From Baffinella frigidus (lineage: Eukaryota > Cryptophyceae > Cryptomonadales > Baffinellaceae), in the NCBI GenBank assembly GCA_026770585.1, contig MU647469.1, positions 48,588-59,303 on the forward strand: a stretch of 10,716 bases of DNA. The letters run 5' to 3'. How positions within the stretch are numbered: the stretch's first letter is position 1; every line of letters starts with the position of its first letter. Below are positions 1 to 9,600 of the stretch, one piece after another. The position numbers and the translations under genes were made by a program. The notes beneath the pieces are model-generated. The model saw only the letters and a program-made list of their open reading frames with translations. It was not told where the DNA came from and searched no databases.

Positions 1-110
1 CCTCAAAAGGCAATTTTTGCCCCAGGGACGTGACCAAAATTCGTCAAAAGGCAACAATAGTGTCGTGTCCAGAGAAATTGAAACTTCCCCTGTGGCTTTG
101 CAGTAGCTGG
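1..110 (+). other. Intron-like sequence before the first exon 1 copy
   Basis: AT-richer than the exon copies, with AAAAGGCAA repeated near positions 5 and 46. It ends in a pyrimidine-rich stretch and GCAG/TAG just before the exon 1-like copy at 111. It is probably the end of an upstream intron. No coding signal is evident. Confidence 0.4.
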
Positions 111-169
111 GTGGCGGTGCTGCGGGCCACGCCTCTCGCTGCGTTCCGGGAAGCGCATCCAGAAAACGG
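111..169 (+). pseudogene. Decayed copy of exon 1 (copy a)
   Basis: Translates as VAVLRATPLAAFREAHPENG, close to the exon 1 start VAVLRASALAAFEEAHPEN at 647. Similarity stops near 169, after which the sequence turns into an inverted repeat. It has an AG just upstream but no clear donor, so it is probably not used as an exon. It could instead be the true upstream exon of a longer gene. Confidence 0.6.
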
Positions 170-231
170 TTCTCGTGCTGCCATCAAACTAACGATAGGG
201 TGTCAGCAAACCGACGAGATAGGGCGTGTGG

Positions 232-280
232 CGCACCTCCTGAGGAGAGAGGGTTTAATCCCCGTAGTGCCACGCGCGGT
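232..280 (-). pseudogene. Inverted copy of the exon 1 3' part
   Basis: The reverse complement matches the exon 1 tail coding HRAWHYGD..LSPQE, including the CAGGAG|GTG donor region. The codon matching GATGAA is GATTAA, so the frame is broken. It is the only exon copy in the window clearly seen in antisense orientation. Confidence 0.65.
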
Positions 281-391
281 GGACGTCAGCAAACCGAGGA
301 TAGGGTGTGTCGTGTCAGCAAGGTCCTTGCCCTCTGGCTCATCACGACCGTGTTTATTTTTTTATTGGACTCCGCCCCCCCCCCTGGATAG

Positions 392-452
392 GTGGCGGGT
401 GCCGCGGGCGTCAGCACTCGCCGCGTTTAAGAAACGCAAAGACACCTTCCCC
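392..452 (+). pseudogene. Frameshifted copy of exon 1 (copy b)
   Basis: Follows the GGATAG acceptor. It matches exon 1 but has an extra G (GTGGCGGGTG where exon 1 has GTGGCGGTG), shifting the frame. TTTAAGAAACGC replaces TTTGAGGAAGCAC. Not usable as exon 1. Confidence 0.6.
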
Positions 453-512
453 GCAGGCTGGTCAAAATCATGCTCGAAACAACATTGAACTCCACCCCCA
501 CCCCCTGGATAG

Positions 513-600
513 GTGGCGGTGCTGCGGGCGTCGGCGCTGGCGGCGTTTGAGGAAGCACATGCAGAGAACGGAAAACACCTTGCCCTATGGCTCGTCACAA
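513..600 (+). pseudogene. In-frame copy of the exon 1 5' part (copy c)
   Basis: Translates as AVLRASALAAFEEAHAENGK then HLALWLVT. It matches exon 1 as far as HLAL, then runs into the intron-like T-rich segment with no HRAWHYGD tail. It could be an alternative exon, but the complete copy at 647 is the better candidate. Confidence 0.6.
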
Positions 601-646
601 TCGTGTTTATTTTTTTTATTAAACTCCGCCCCCCCCCCCCGGATAG

Positions 647-778
647 GTGGCGGTGCTGCGGGCGTCGGCGCTGGCGGCGTTTGAAGAGGCACATCCGGAG
701 AACGCGAAGCACCTTGCTCTGCAGTTGCGCGCGCACCGCGCGTGGCACTACGGGGATGAAACCCTCTCGCCCCAGGAG
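647..778 (+). CDS. Exon 1 (first recognised) of the ankyrin-repeat gene
   Basis: Forty-four codons starting directly after GGATAG: VAVLRASALAAFEEAHPEN, AKHLALQLRAH, RAWHYGDETLSPQE, then donor CAGGAG|gtgctc. The family of this segment is not recognised. It is charged, probably helical, and precedes the ankyrin repeats. It is the most complete of five copies in the first kilobase. It ends in phase 0 and joins exon 2 (VRAAAATLRTAARNGD) in frame. An earlier exon with the start codon probably lies outside the window, because the first codon here is GTG after a splice site and no ATG context is seen. The tail copy at 881-925 could be the real 3' end instead. Confidence 0.6.
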
Positions 779-3569
779 GTGCTCCACGCCCCCCTATCGT
801 CCCAGGAGGTGCGTCAGCAAACACCCTATCTCGTCGGTTTGCTGACACGACACACCCTATCCTCGGTTTGCTGACCGTCCCACCGCGCGTGGCACTACGG
901 AGACGCCGCCCTCTCACCTCAGGAGGTGCGAGCCAACCCGAGTAAGGCAGAGCTAGACCTCCTGGGGTGGCTAACTACGTGTGGCGGCACAACTAACTAC
1001 GTGTGGCCACACGTAGTTAGTTGTGCAGGTGTACAGTGAGTTGTACAGGTCTACACTAGTTGTGCAACCAGGTGTACAGTTGTCCACTTGGTGTACAGAA
1101 AGGTGTATAGGTGTACAGGTGTACAGTTGTACAGTTGTACCTTTGTACAGTTGTACCGGTGGACACGCCCACCAAAATGGCTCCAAGGGCGTCCCAAAGG
1201 CTCAAAGGGCGCCCCTGGAATACCCCCACGTAGCGCCCTGTGTAGGTACCGGTGGGCGTGTCCGTGGTCAACAAGTGGACGATATGCCATCAGCCCTCAG
1301 AGCGGGAGCAAATCCTCTTTGTCGGGACCCCTGAATTATACCGCAGGTCGCCGGAATCGCTCCAGGACAAACCACGAGGGTTGAAAACGGCGATTTGCTC
1401 CCACTCTGAGGTGGTGGTTAGGTGCGCGCGGCGGCGTCAAAAGATGGTGACAGAGATGTTTGTTACCACCAACACACCCGCCACGTCTGCGCCCCAACCG
1501 GTGTCGGGGACCGTAGTCAATACCGTACGCGCAATCACCCTGAATTCAGGTCGTTACCATATTATCAAAGTGGACGCTAGATCGCTGTGCAGAGAAGTTG
1601 GCCACCAAAAAATAGGAAAATGGGAAAATTGGAGCCATTTCGTCCACTTTTGATAAATTCATGGTACTAAATTTCTCAAAAGTTGACAAAATGGCTCCAA
1701 TTTCTCGATTTTCCATTATTTCCCGTGGCCAACTTCTCTGCACAGCGCTCTATGTTCCTGCAGGTGAGCGCGGCGGTGTCAAGCCTGCGAGCCGCATCCC
1801 GCAACAGCGACCGCGTCTCGACCCGCTCTCTCGTGCGCAGCTGAAAATTAGGGTTTCGCGTAGGGGCCCCAGGACGGTCCTACGGCCTAGAGCCAATGTG
1901 GTAGGACTTGGCCAAATCGAACTTCGAAGTTAGAAGATGCGAACTTCTAGGTGGACCCTTCAGGACATGAGGTGTTTTAAATCCAAATTTTGCAGCACAC
2001 ATCATGTTGTTTACTAATAATTACGGTCCATCTAGAAGTTCGCATCTTGCAAGTTCCAAGTTCGGTTTGGCCAAGTCCTGCCTGCCACATTGGCTCTACC
2101 GTAGTCAATACCGTACGCTCAACTACCTGAATTTACGCCGTTCTCCTATTGTCGAAATGGGCTTCGCGCGGAATCGAGGCCAGGTCAGGAAATCAGAAAT
2201 TTTTTCAAAAAAATGACTTTTATGCTATCTTAGGCATGGTTTTTATCTCAAAATAGCATCTCCCACCCGTAAGATGACACAAAAAGGCAAAAAAAATAAA
2301 ATGTTGCTGACCTGACCTCGATTTTTTCCGCGCGGAGCCCATTTCGACAATATGAAACTCCTCCTGGTGGGCAGGTGCGCGCGGCGGCTGCGACTTTGAG
2401 AACCGCAGCGAGAAACGGCGACCGCGTCACCATCCGCTCTCTCGTGCGCAGCTCCGGGGAGGGGATTCTCGACGTCGGGGATCCCGAGGGCGTGCAGAGC
2501 GCTGCGCTGCATGTGGCGGTGATGTGCCGGCAAACCGACGCCGTGCTGGTGAAACCCGTCACCCCTTACTTCAGTTAGAATCGATTTTGGGCTTAAGAGA
2601 CACCTTGTGGGCCTAAACGCATTTGGCATGCTGGATGTCGGGATCCGGAGGGCGTGCAGAGCGCTGCGCTGCATGTGGCGGTGATGTGCCGGCAAACCGA
2701 CGCTGTGCTGGTGCGGACCCCCCCTGTGAACCCCGCGGCTTATGGCGCTGGCAATGACTAGCTCTGTCTCACTTTATGTGGGTTCTTTTCCGCTCCGAAG
2801 TTGACATTTATTTTACCCAACACCGAGCATGTCACCTTGAGAATGGTCGGTCAACCCGGTTGAGGCAGAATGCGGGAACCGAATGAGCCGCGGTCGCGTG
2901 TGTGTGTGACGACGCGCGCTGCGGAACTTGGCCACGCAGCCATCCAAGATTGTAGGGCAGAGTGCCGTGTAGTAAAAATAGTCAGATCTGACTATTTTGA
3001 AAGTCTCGTAAGTTGACATTCTCCCCAGAGAAAAATCGAAATTTCGGAAAGTTGGTACAAATTCCGTGTGAACTGACTTGTTTTCCCAGGTCAGCCTTGC
3101 ACTCTTGCGTGGAGGTGTGACATGCCATGTATGGTGTAGGGTTCAGGCCCTTCTTGTCGTCTGGCGCTGCCCCCCCCCGCAGGAGTTGCCATCCCACCCG
3201 CTCCCAACGGTCTGCGGCAGTATATGACGTCATATATGCCGTCTTGAGATCTGTGGCAGTATATGACGTTCCATATATGCCCCCTCCGCAGGAGCTGCTG
3301 ACGCTCGGCGCATCCCCCAACGCGACGTCGCGAGTGGTCAAACGTGGGGTACCAACTGGGCCGCGGTCCCGTGTGCGTGACGCGCGCTGCCCCCTCTGCA
3401 GGCGCTGCTCACGCTGGGTGCGTCCCCGGACGTGCGCGACGCCTCAAGCTCCACCCCGCTGCATTCCGGTTGCCTTCAGTCTTCCTAACCCCGAACCCCT
3501 ACACCCTACAACCGAGCTTCACCCCGTTGCGCTCAGGTTGTTTTCAGTCTCCGTTGCCCCCACCTTGAC

Positions 3570-3612
<43 letters not shown>

Positions 3613-6600
3613 GAGCGAGAGAGAGAGCGTGCGTGCTACACTTTCCCCCCATTCACTAAAAACTAAAAACCTACAACTATGCGAGCTTTACTCAGGTTGC
3701 CTTCAGTCTCGCGATCCACGTTGGCTTGAGTCTCGCGAAACACTCAACCCTAACCCCTAAACCCTCACCCCTAAACCCTATACCCTAAACCCTATACCCT
3801 AAACCCTATACCCTAAACCCTATACCCTAAACCCGTGCGAGCTTCACCCCGCTGCACTCAGGATGCCTTGCCCTAAACACTCAGCCGTAAACCCTAAACC
3901 CTAAACACTAAACACTAAACCCTACACCCTAAACCCTAAACCCTAAACCAAAACCTTGAACCCCAAACCCTAGTTCTCTAAACACTCAACGCTAAACCCT
4001 AAACCCTGAACCCCACCTACTCTGAACCCTAAACCCTAAACCCTAAACCCTAACCTCTGAACCCTAAACCTTAAAACCTAACACCTAAAACCCCAAACCC
4101 AAAACCCAAAACCCACCCTCTAAACCCTAAACCTTAAACCCTAAACCCCAACCCAGCTGCGCTCGCGGGAAACGAGGCGGGCGTGCGGATGCTACTTCAG
4201 CACAACGCCTCGGTACCGCCCACCCCCAAATTCTCCTTGAAATCTTAGCCCCGTCCGATAAATTAGGGCTCGTAAATATTTCGCCTCCCCCTAATTCTGG
4301 ATTGTTGGTTTTATCTGAAAAATCACGTGTGCGAATTGCATTCAGCTCGCGGGGAACGAGGCGGGCGTGCGAATGTTGTTCCAGCATAACGCCTTGGTAC
4401 CGCCCAAGGGTTTCAGGTTTAGGGTAAGCGTGTCCAGGAAACCCGCGTGCGCCGGAATTAGGGAGTCCACCCATATGGTAGCCCATCCTCACATCCTCAT
4501 TCATAGGCCCAACCCCCCGCGGCAGGAAGCGTTAATAGGGTAACGTCCTGAAAACCGGGTAGTTGGGCCTACGGTATTGCCTACGGTAGGCCGTAGGGCT
4601 CCTAGGACCTAATGTTTCGTAGGACCCCCCCTAGGTCCCTACGGCAATACCGTAGGCTTAACTACCCGGTTTTCAGGACGTTAGCCTATGAGCTTGTCGA
4701 GGCCCACACCCGCCTGCAGAACCAACTAAAAACGCCGCCGATTCACGGATTAGGGTCCAACCCCGAATACTCCTGGAAATTCGCATCGAAAGATGACTGA
4801 ATTAGTTCCCTAATTAGCTTGTTCGTTTAATTAGGAGGCCTAATCAAGTTTACCATGCCCGCACTATTTTCTCCTATTCAACCTCCTATTGAAAAGGAAC
4901 TGATTCAGCTATCTTCCGAGATTGCAATCCTCGTCATGTAGCATAATCATTTATTGTCGAAATGGGCTTCGCGCGGAATCGAGGTCAGGTCAGGAAATGA
5001 GGAAAATTTTCAAAAAATGGACTTTCATGCTATCTTAGGCATGATTTTTATCTCAAAATAGCATCTCCCACCCATAAGATGACACAAAAAGGAGGGAAAA
5101 AAATGTTGCCGACCTGACCTCGATTTTTTCCGCGCGGAGCCCATTTCGACAATACCACCAGCCGTCACCTATCTGAAGCCCTCGATGCTAGAGCGGTATC
5201 CAGCGAAGTTGGCCGCCGAAGTAACGAAACATCCACTCGAGGCTGGAAGAGGGAGTATTTTAAATGTGGTGTTGTTGAAATTTGTACCAGTCACGGGCGG
5301 GCTTGGTCACGTATCTGGGGGAATTCCCCCAGATACGTGACCAAACGACCCTATTTATGTGAAAATTACTACACAGCGGTCCACTTGTAAAGGACTTGTA
5401 GAGTTAAAACTTTTAAAATATTTACATTTCTAGTCTCGAGAGTGGCATTGGCAAACGTTGACGGCGCCGGCACAAAATTGCCACCTCTACCAATTTCTGT
5501 TGATTTTGCGGCCAACTTCTCTGCACACCGCTCCACACAGCGGCCTTCGAAGGGGTTTTGAACAACCCCTGAGCGATAAGACCTACGACCCTGTGGCAGG
5601 CAACCCGTAGGGACATCAGGGAGTTCCTACGGATAAAGTAACGGAAACTCGGGCATTTCCTGCCCCAAAATCTCTTCGGAGCCCGCTGTGTGGCTGGTGG
5701 AGCTGCTGGTTCTGTTGGAGATAAAGGAGATTATGGGGGGGCGTGGCCCTAATCCCTACACCCTACACCCTAAACCCTAAACCCTTCGTAGCCCGCTGTG
5801 TGGCTGACGCGCACCCTACACGTACACCCTACACCCTACACCGTGAACCCTACACCCTACACCCTACACCCTACACCCTACACCCTACACCCTACACCGT
5901 GAACCCTACACCCTACATCCTACACCCTACACCCTGCACCCTACACCCTACACCCTACACCCTCACGTCTCGCACGCGGCAGGTGAACGTGAGCTGCTCC
6001 TTCCTCCGCACACCCCTCCATGTCGCGGCGCAGGAGGGCGCCGAGGGTCCTCACCCCTAACCCCGAAACCCCACACCCCACACCCTGAACCCGAAATCCG
6101 AAATCCGAAACCCGAAACTCGAAACCCGGAACCCGAAACCCGAAACCCGAAACCCGAATCCCTCAACCCGAAACCCGAAACCCTAAACCCGAAACACTAA
6201 ACACGAAACACTAAACCCGAAACACTGAACACTAAACACTTAACCCCAAACCCTAACCCCGAACATCTAAACCCAAAACCTCAACCCCTACACCCTAACC
6301 CAGGCGTGGTAGCCTTCCTCCTCCCCGCCGGCGCGCTCCTCGACGCTCAACCCTAACCCCGAAGTCCTAACCCCGAAACCCGAAACCCGAACCCCGAAAC
6401 CCCAAACCCTAGGGGTGGTCGCGGCGCTGATGCACGCCGGGGCGCTCCTCGACGCTTAACACTCAGCCCGAAACCCCAAACTCGAAAACCGAAGCCTAAA
6501 CCGGAATTCTTAACCCAGGCGTCGTAGCTTTGCTCCTCCCCGCCGGGGCGCTCCTCGATGCGCAGGACCGCCGCTTGGACACGCCCCTTCACCTTGCGGT

Positions 6601-9600
6601 CCCAACCCCTACCCCCTAAACCCTGAACCATAAACCCTAACGCCTAACCCTAACCCTCACCCTAGAGCGGTTTGGGGTTGGGGGTTGGGGGTTGGGGGTT
6701 GGGGGTTGGGGGTTGGGGGTTGGGGGTTGGGTTATGGTTGGGTTATTGTTGGGTTAGGGTTGGGTTAGGACAGGGTTAGGGTTACGGAACCGCAGGACCG
6801 CTGCTTGGAGACGCCTCTTCACCTCGCAGTCCAACCCCTAAACCCCAACCCTTGCCCTCACCCTAACCCTAACCCTAATCCCAATCCTAACCCCAACCCT
6901 AACCCTAACCCTAACCCTAGCCCTAGCCCTAACCCTAACCCTTACACAGCCCTAACACAACCCTAACCTAACCCAAGACCATCCCCATCCCTAACCCTAA
7001 CCCTAACCCTGACCCATCCCTAACCCCAACCCTAACCCATCCCTAACCCCAACCCTAAACCAATCCAAACCCAACCCGAACCCTAACCCAACCCTAAACC
7101 CCACACACCCCACACCCCACACCCCAGACCCCAAACCCCACACCCCAAACCCCAGACCCCAAACCCCACACCCCAAACCCCAAACCCCAAACCAGGTGCG
7201 GCACCGAAAAGAGGAAGTTGTAAAGCAGCTGTTACACGCTTCGGCGTCAGTAGCGTACAAGAACGAAGGGGGGATGACGCCTTTTCATGAGGCCCGCCGC
7301 TGCCAGGAGCGCGAACGCTGGTACGCTAGCTATGGCTCGGTATATGTGGGCGCACCGATTCGGTGAGCCCGGGGTTTTTTTTGCCCCATAGTTGACGGCT
7401 CTGTACCGCTAAGCCAGCGTGTCAACTTACGAATAGTCGGCCGACCCTTCCATGAGGCCCGCCGCTGCCAAGAGAAAAAAATCCCGGACTGCTCAAATCG
7501 GTGAGACCAAATAGAGACAGAGCTAGCGCACCAGCGCTCTCGCTCTTGGCCCAGCGAACGCTGGTACTCACTCTCCCCCCCACCACCAACAACCTGGGAC
7601 GGGGTTTCGACCTGCAGCAATTATCACGAGGAGCGTGATAATAAACACGGATAGGGCCCTACAGTGGTCCTACAGTGGTCCTAAGCCTAGTAGGCTAGTA
7701 AGGGTAGCCTAGTAGGCTAGTAAGGGAGCACACCCGGATTCCGGCATTGACCTAATTCCGGCATTCCACCGAATTCCGGCGTTCCGTAGCACCTTACGGT
7801 ATCCCTTAAGTGACCATAGGGTGAATATTCGCCCTAACTCGCCCTAGGCAGGTCCTAGGGCCCTACGGTAGGGCGTAGGAGCCTACTGGTCACTTAAGGG
7901 ATAGCACCACGCGTGGCGTACAAGAACGAAGGGGGGGTGACGCCCTTTCATGAGGCCCGCCGCTGCCAGGAGCGAGAGCGCTTGTACTCACTCGCTCAGT
8001 CTATTTGGTCTCACCGACCTGGGCAGTTCGGGCTCTTTTCGGCGCCAAAGTTGACGGATTCGTACCGCAAACCCAGCATGCCAACTTGAGAATAGTCCGT
8101 CAACTCGACTGATGCAGAGCTAGGTCCTGACCGACTTCACAAAATATTGGTAGAAGTTGACGACGCTGGGACAAAATCATCAACGTTGACCATTGTTACA
8201 TTATTTTGTGATGTATACGTCTCTGTATACATCACAATACGTCTCTGTATGCATCACGCTATACGTCTCTGTATAGCGCTCTCACTGTGCTCCTCTCGCA
8301 GCGCCGAGGACAGCGAGGAGGGGCGCGCCCCCCCGCAGCGCCGAGAGCAGCGAGGAGGGGCGCGCCCCACCCCACGTTGGCGTCAGCGCCACCGTGGGGT
8401 GGGGCACACGCCAACGTGGGGCCAACGTGGAGAGCTCTCGCTCCCGCTGCTCCCAGCACCATCGCCTCTCCCGCACCGCACCCCCCCCGCAGCGTTGGTC
8501 AAGTTGGTGTTGATCCGTGATTAACCCACCCTTCTCTCGCAGCGCCGCGAACAGCGAGGAGGGGCGCGCCCGCCGGTCCATCACCACCATGCTCCACGAG
8601 GTCTCGCCCCCCTCTCCCCCCTCTCCCCCCTCTCCACACAGCGGGCTCCGAAGGAGTGTTGGGTGTCTCTCCACCCTCTCTCTCCCCGGGGGTGTATGCG
8701 AGGAGGACCTCCTCCCATACACCCCCGGGGCGTCAGAACTCGCCCGGATCCATCCCCACCATGCTCCATGAGATCTCCTTCCCTTCTCCACACAGCGGGC
8801 TACGAACCGATCGAGGCTGGAAGAGGGGGTATTTTAATAGTAGGGTTGTTGGATTTGTACCAGTCACGGGCGGGCTTGGTCACGTTACTGCTCGATATCG
8901 AGCAGTATCGCGACCAAACATGGCTGTTCGTGTGGAAATTAAGAACAGCGAGGAGGGGCGTGCTCGCAGATACTTTCTTCTTCTTTATTACTCTCGAAAC
9001 AGGTCCTAGATAGGCCCTTTAGCCTTGAGTTGAGTGATACAATGTCTATCAGCCTCAAGAACGAGCCCGCACCGGGAATGAAAATTGCTCGCAGATACAT
9101 CACCACCATGCTCCATGAGGTCTCTCCACTCTCTCCACTCTCTCCCCCCTCTCCACACAGCGGGCTACGAAGGAGTGTTGTGTGTCTCTCCACCCTCTCT
9201 CTCCCCGGGGGTGTACGCGAGGAGGACCTCCTCGCATACACCCCCGGGGCGTCAGAACCCGCCCGGGGGCTGATCCATCCCCACCATGCTCCTCGAGGTC
9301 TCTCCCACGCTCTCTCTCAGTCGGGTTAACTGATCGATGTCACACCAAAACTTGACGGGTTTGCACCACACGACAAGGAAATCAACTTCCGGTCTCCGCA
9401 TATTCAGGAGACCTGGTCGACTTCTGGCATCACCACCATGCTCCACGATCGAGGCTGGAAGAGGGGGTATTTTAAAAGTGGGGTTGTTGGATTTGTACCA
9501 GTCACGGGTGGGCTTGGTCACGTTACTGCTCGATATCGAGGGGCGCGCCGATCCATCACCACCATGCTCCACGAGGTCCCCCCCTGTAGCTGCTGGACCT

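Larger units (their letters stand above)
325..660 (+). repeat. Tandem repeat of intron end plus exon 1 start, about 121 and 134 bp periods
   Basis: Three units share, in order, a CACCTTGCCCT..GGCTCRTCAC segment, a T-rich run, ACTCCGCC with a C run, then GGATAG and GTGGCGG. The TAG|GTGGCGG junction falls at 391, 512 and 646. Exon 1 copies b and c and exon 1 itself follow these junctions. The repeat therefore carries a 3' splice acceptor together with an exon start. Confidence 0.75.
199..875. repeat. Interspersed inverted repeat (arms 199-321 and about 735-875)
   Basis: Positions 285-321 and 839-875 are a perfect 37-bp inverted pair containing GGTTTGCTGAC, CACCCTATC and TGACACGACA. A second pair is 199-221 with about 825-847. 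The left arm also contains an antisense copy of the exon 1 tail. The intervening DNA holds two exon 1 copies and the exon chosen as exon 1. Confidence 0.75.
8569..9300 (+). repeat. Direct duplication of about 200 bp (8569-8772 and 9094-9297), each with a long hairpin
   Basis: Both units run: ACCACCATGCTCCA, GAG|gtctc, a pyrimidine tract, CCACACAGCGGGCT, GTGTCTCTCCACCCTCTCTC, a hairpin, GGGGCGTCAGAAC and then GATCCATCCCCACCATGCTC. The hairpin arms CCGGGGGTGTATGCGAGGAG and CCGGGGGTGTACGCGAGGAG pair with the following strand around AGGACCTCCT (about 8687-8730 and 9205-9248). A 41-bp pyrimidine-rich stretch from GAG|gt to CACACAG could be a tiny intron. Confidence 0.8.

Noticed and set aside
30-488. 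152-codon open frame on the plus strand
   Set aside because: Crosses exon 1 copies and intron-like T-rich and C-rich runs in an unrelated frame. No conserved motif, and inconsistent with the repeat structure.
1252-1653. 133-codon open frame on the plus strand
   Set aside because: Runs through an inverted repeat, an exon 2 copy and into a foldback element. Its composition does not resemble a protein family I know.
3127-3666. 179-codon open frame containing exon 3 copies
   Set aside because: It reads through acceptor tracts and a GA microsatellite and does not keep the ankyrin frame ALLTLGASPDV.
3742-4155. True telomere end
   Set aside because: The arrays are degenerate, of several variants, repeated in four introns and bordered by exons on both sides, so they are internal telomere-like repeats, not a chromosome end.
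5821-5962. CRISPR-like array
   Set aside because: The 7-bp CCCTACA repeat has no spacers and lies in an intron of a eukaryotic gene.
5743-6060. 105-codon open frame covering exon 5
   Set aside because: Its N-terminal part translates the CCCTACA array (repeats of HPTPYTL). The exon 5 segment is in another frame for the ankyrin motif or joined to it only by the array, so the spliced model is preferred.
7621-7641. Rho-independent transcription terminator
   Set aside because: A short stem without a T run, inside an intron-like region of a eukaryotic locus.
8282-8791. 169-codon open frame on the minus strand
   Set aside because: Low-complexity Gly/Arg/Glu-rich translation across tandem exon 8 copies, pyrimidine tracts and a foldback. 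It is the complement of repeated sequence and shows no domain.
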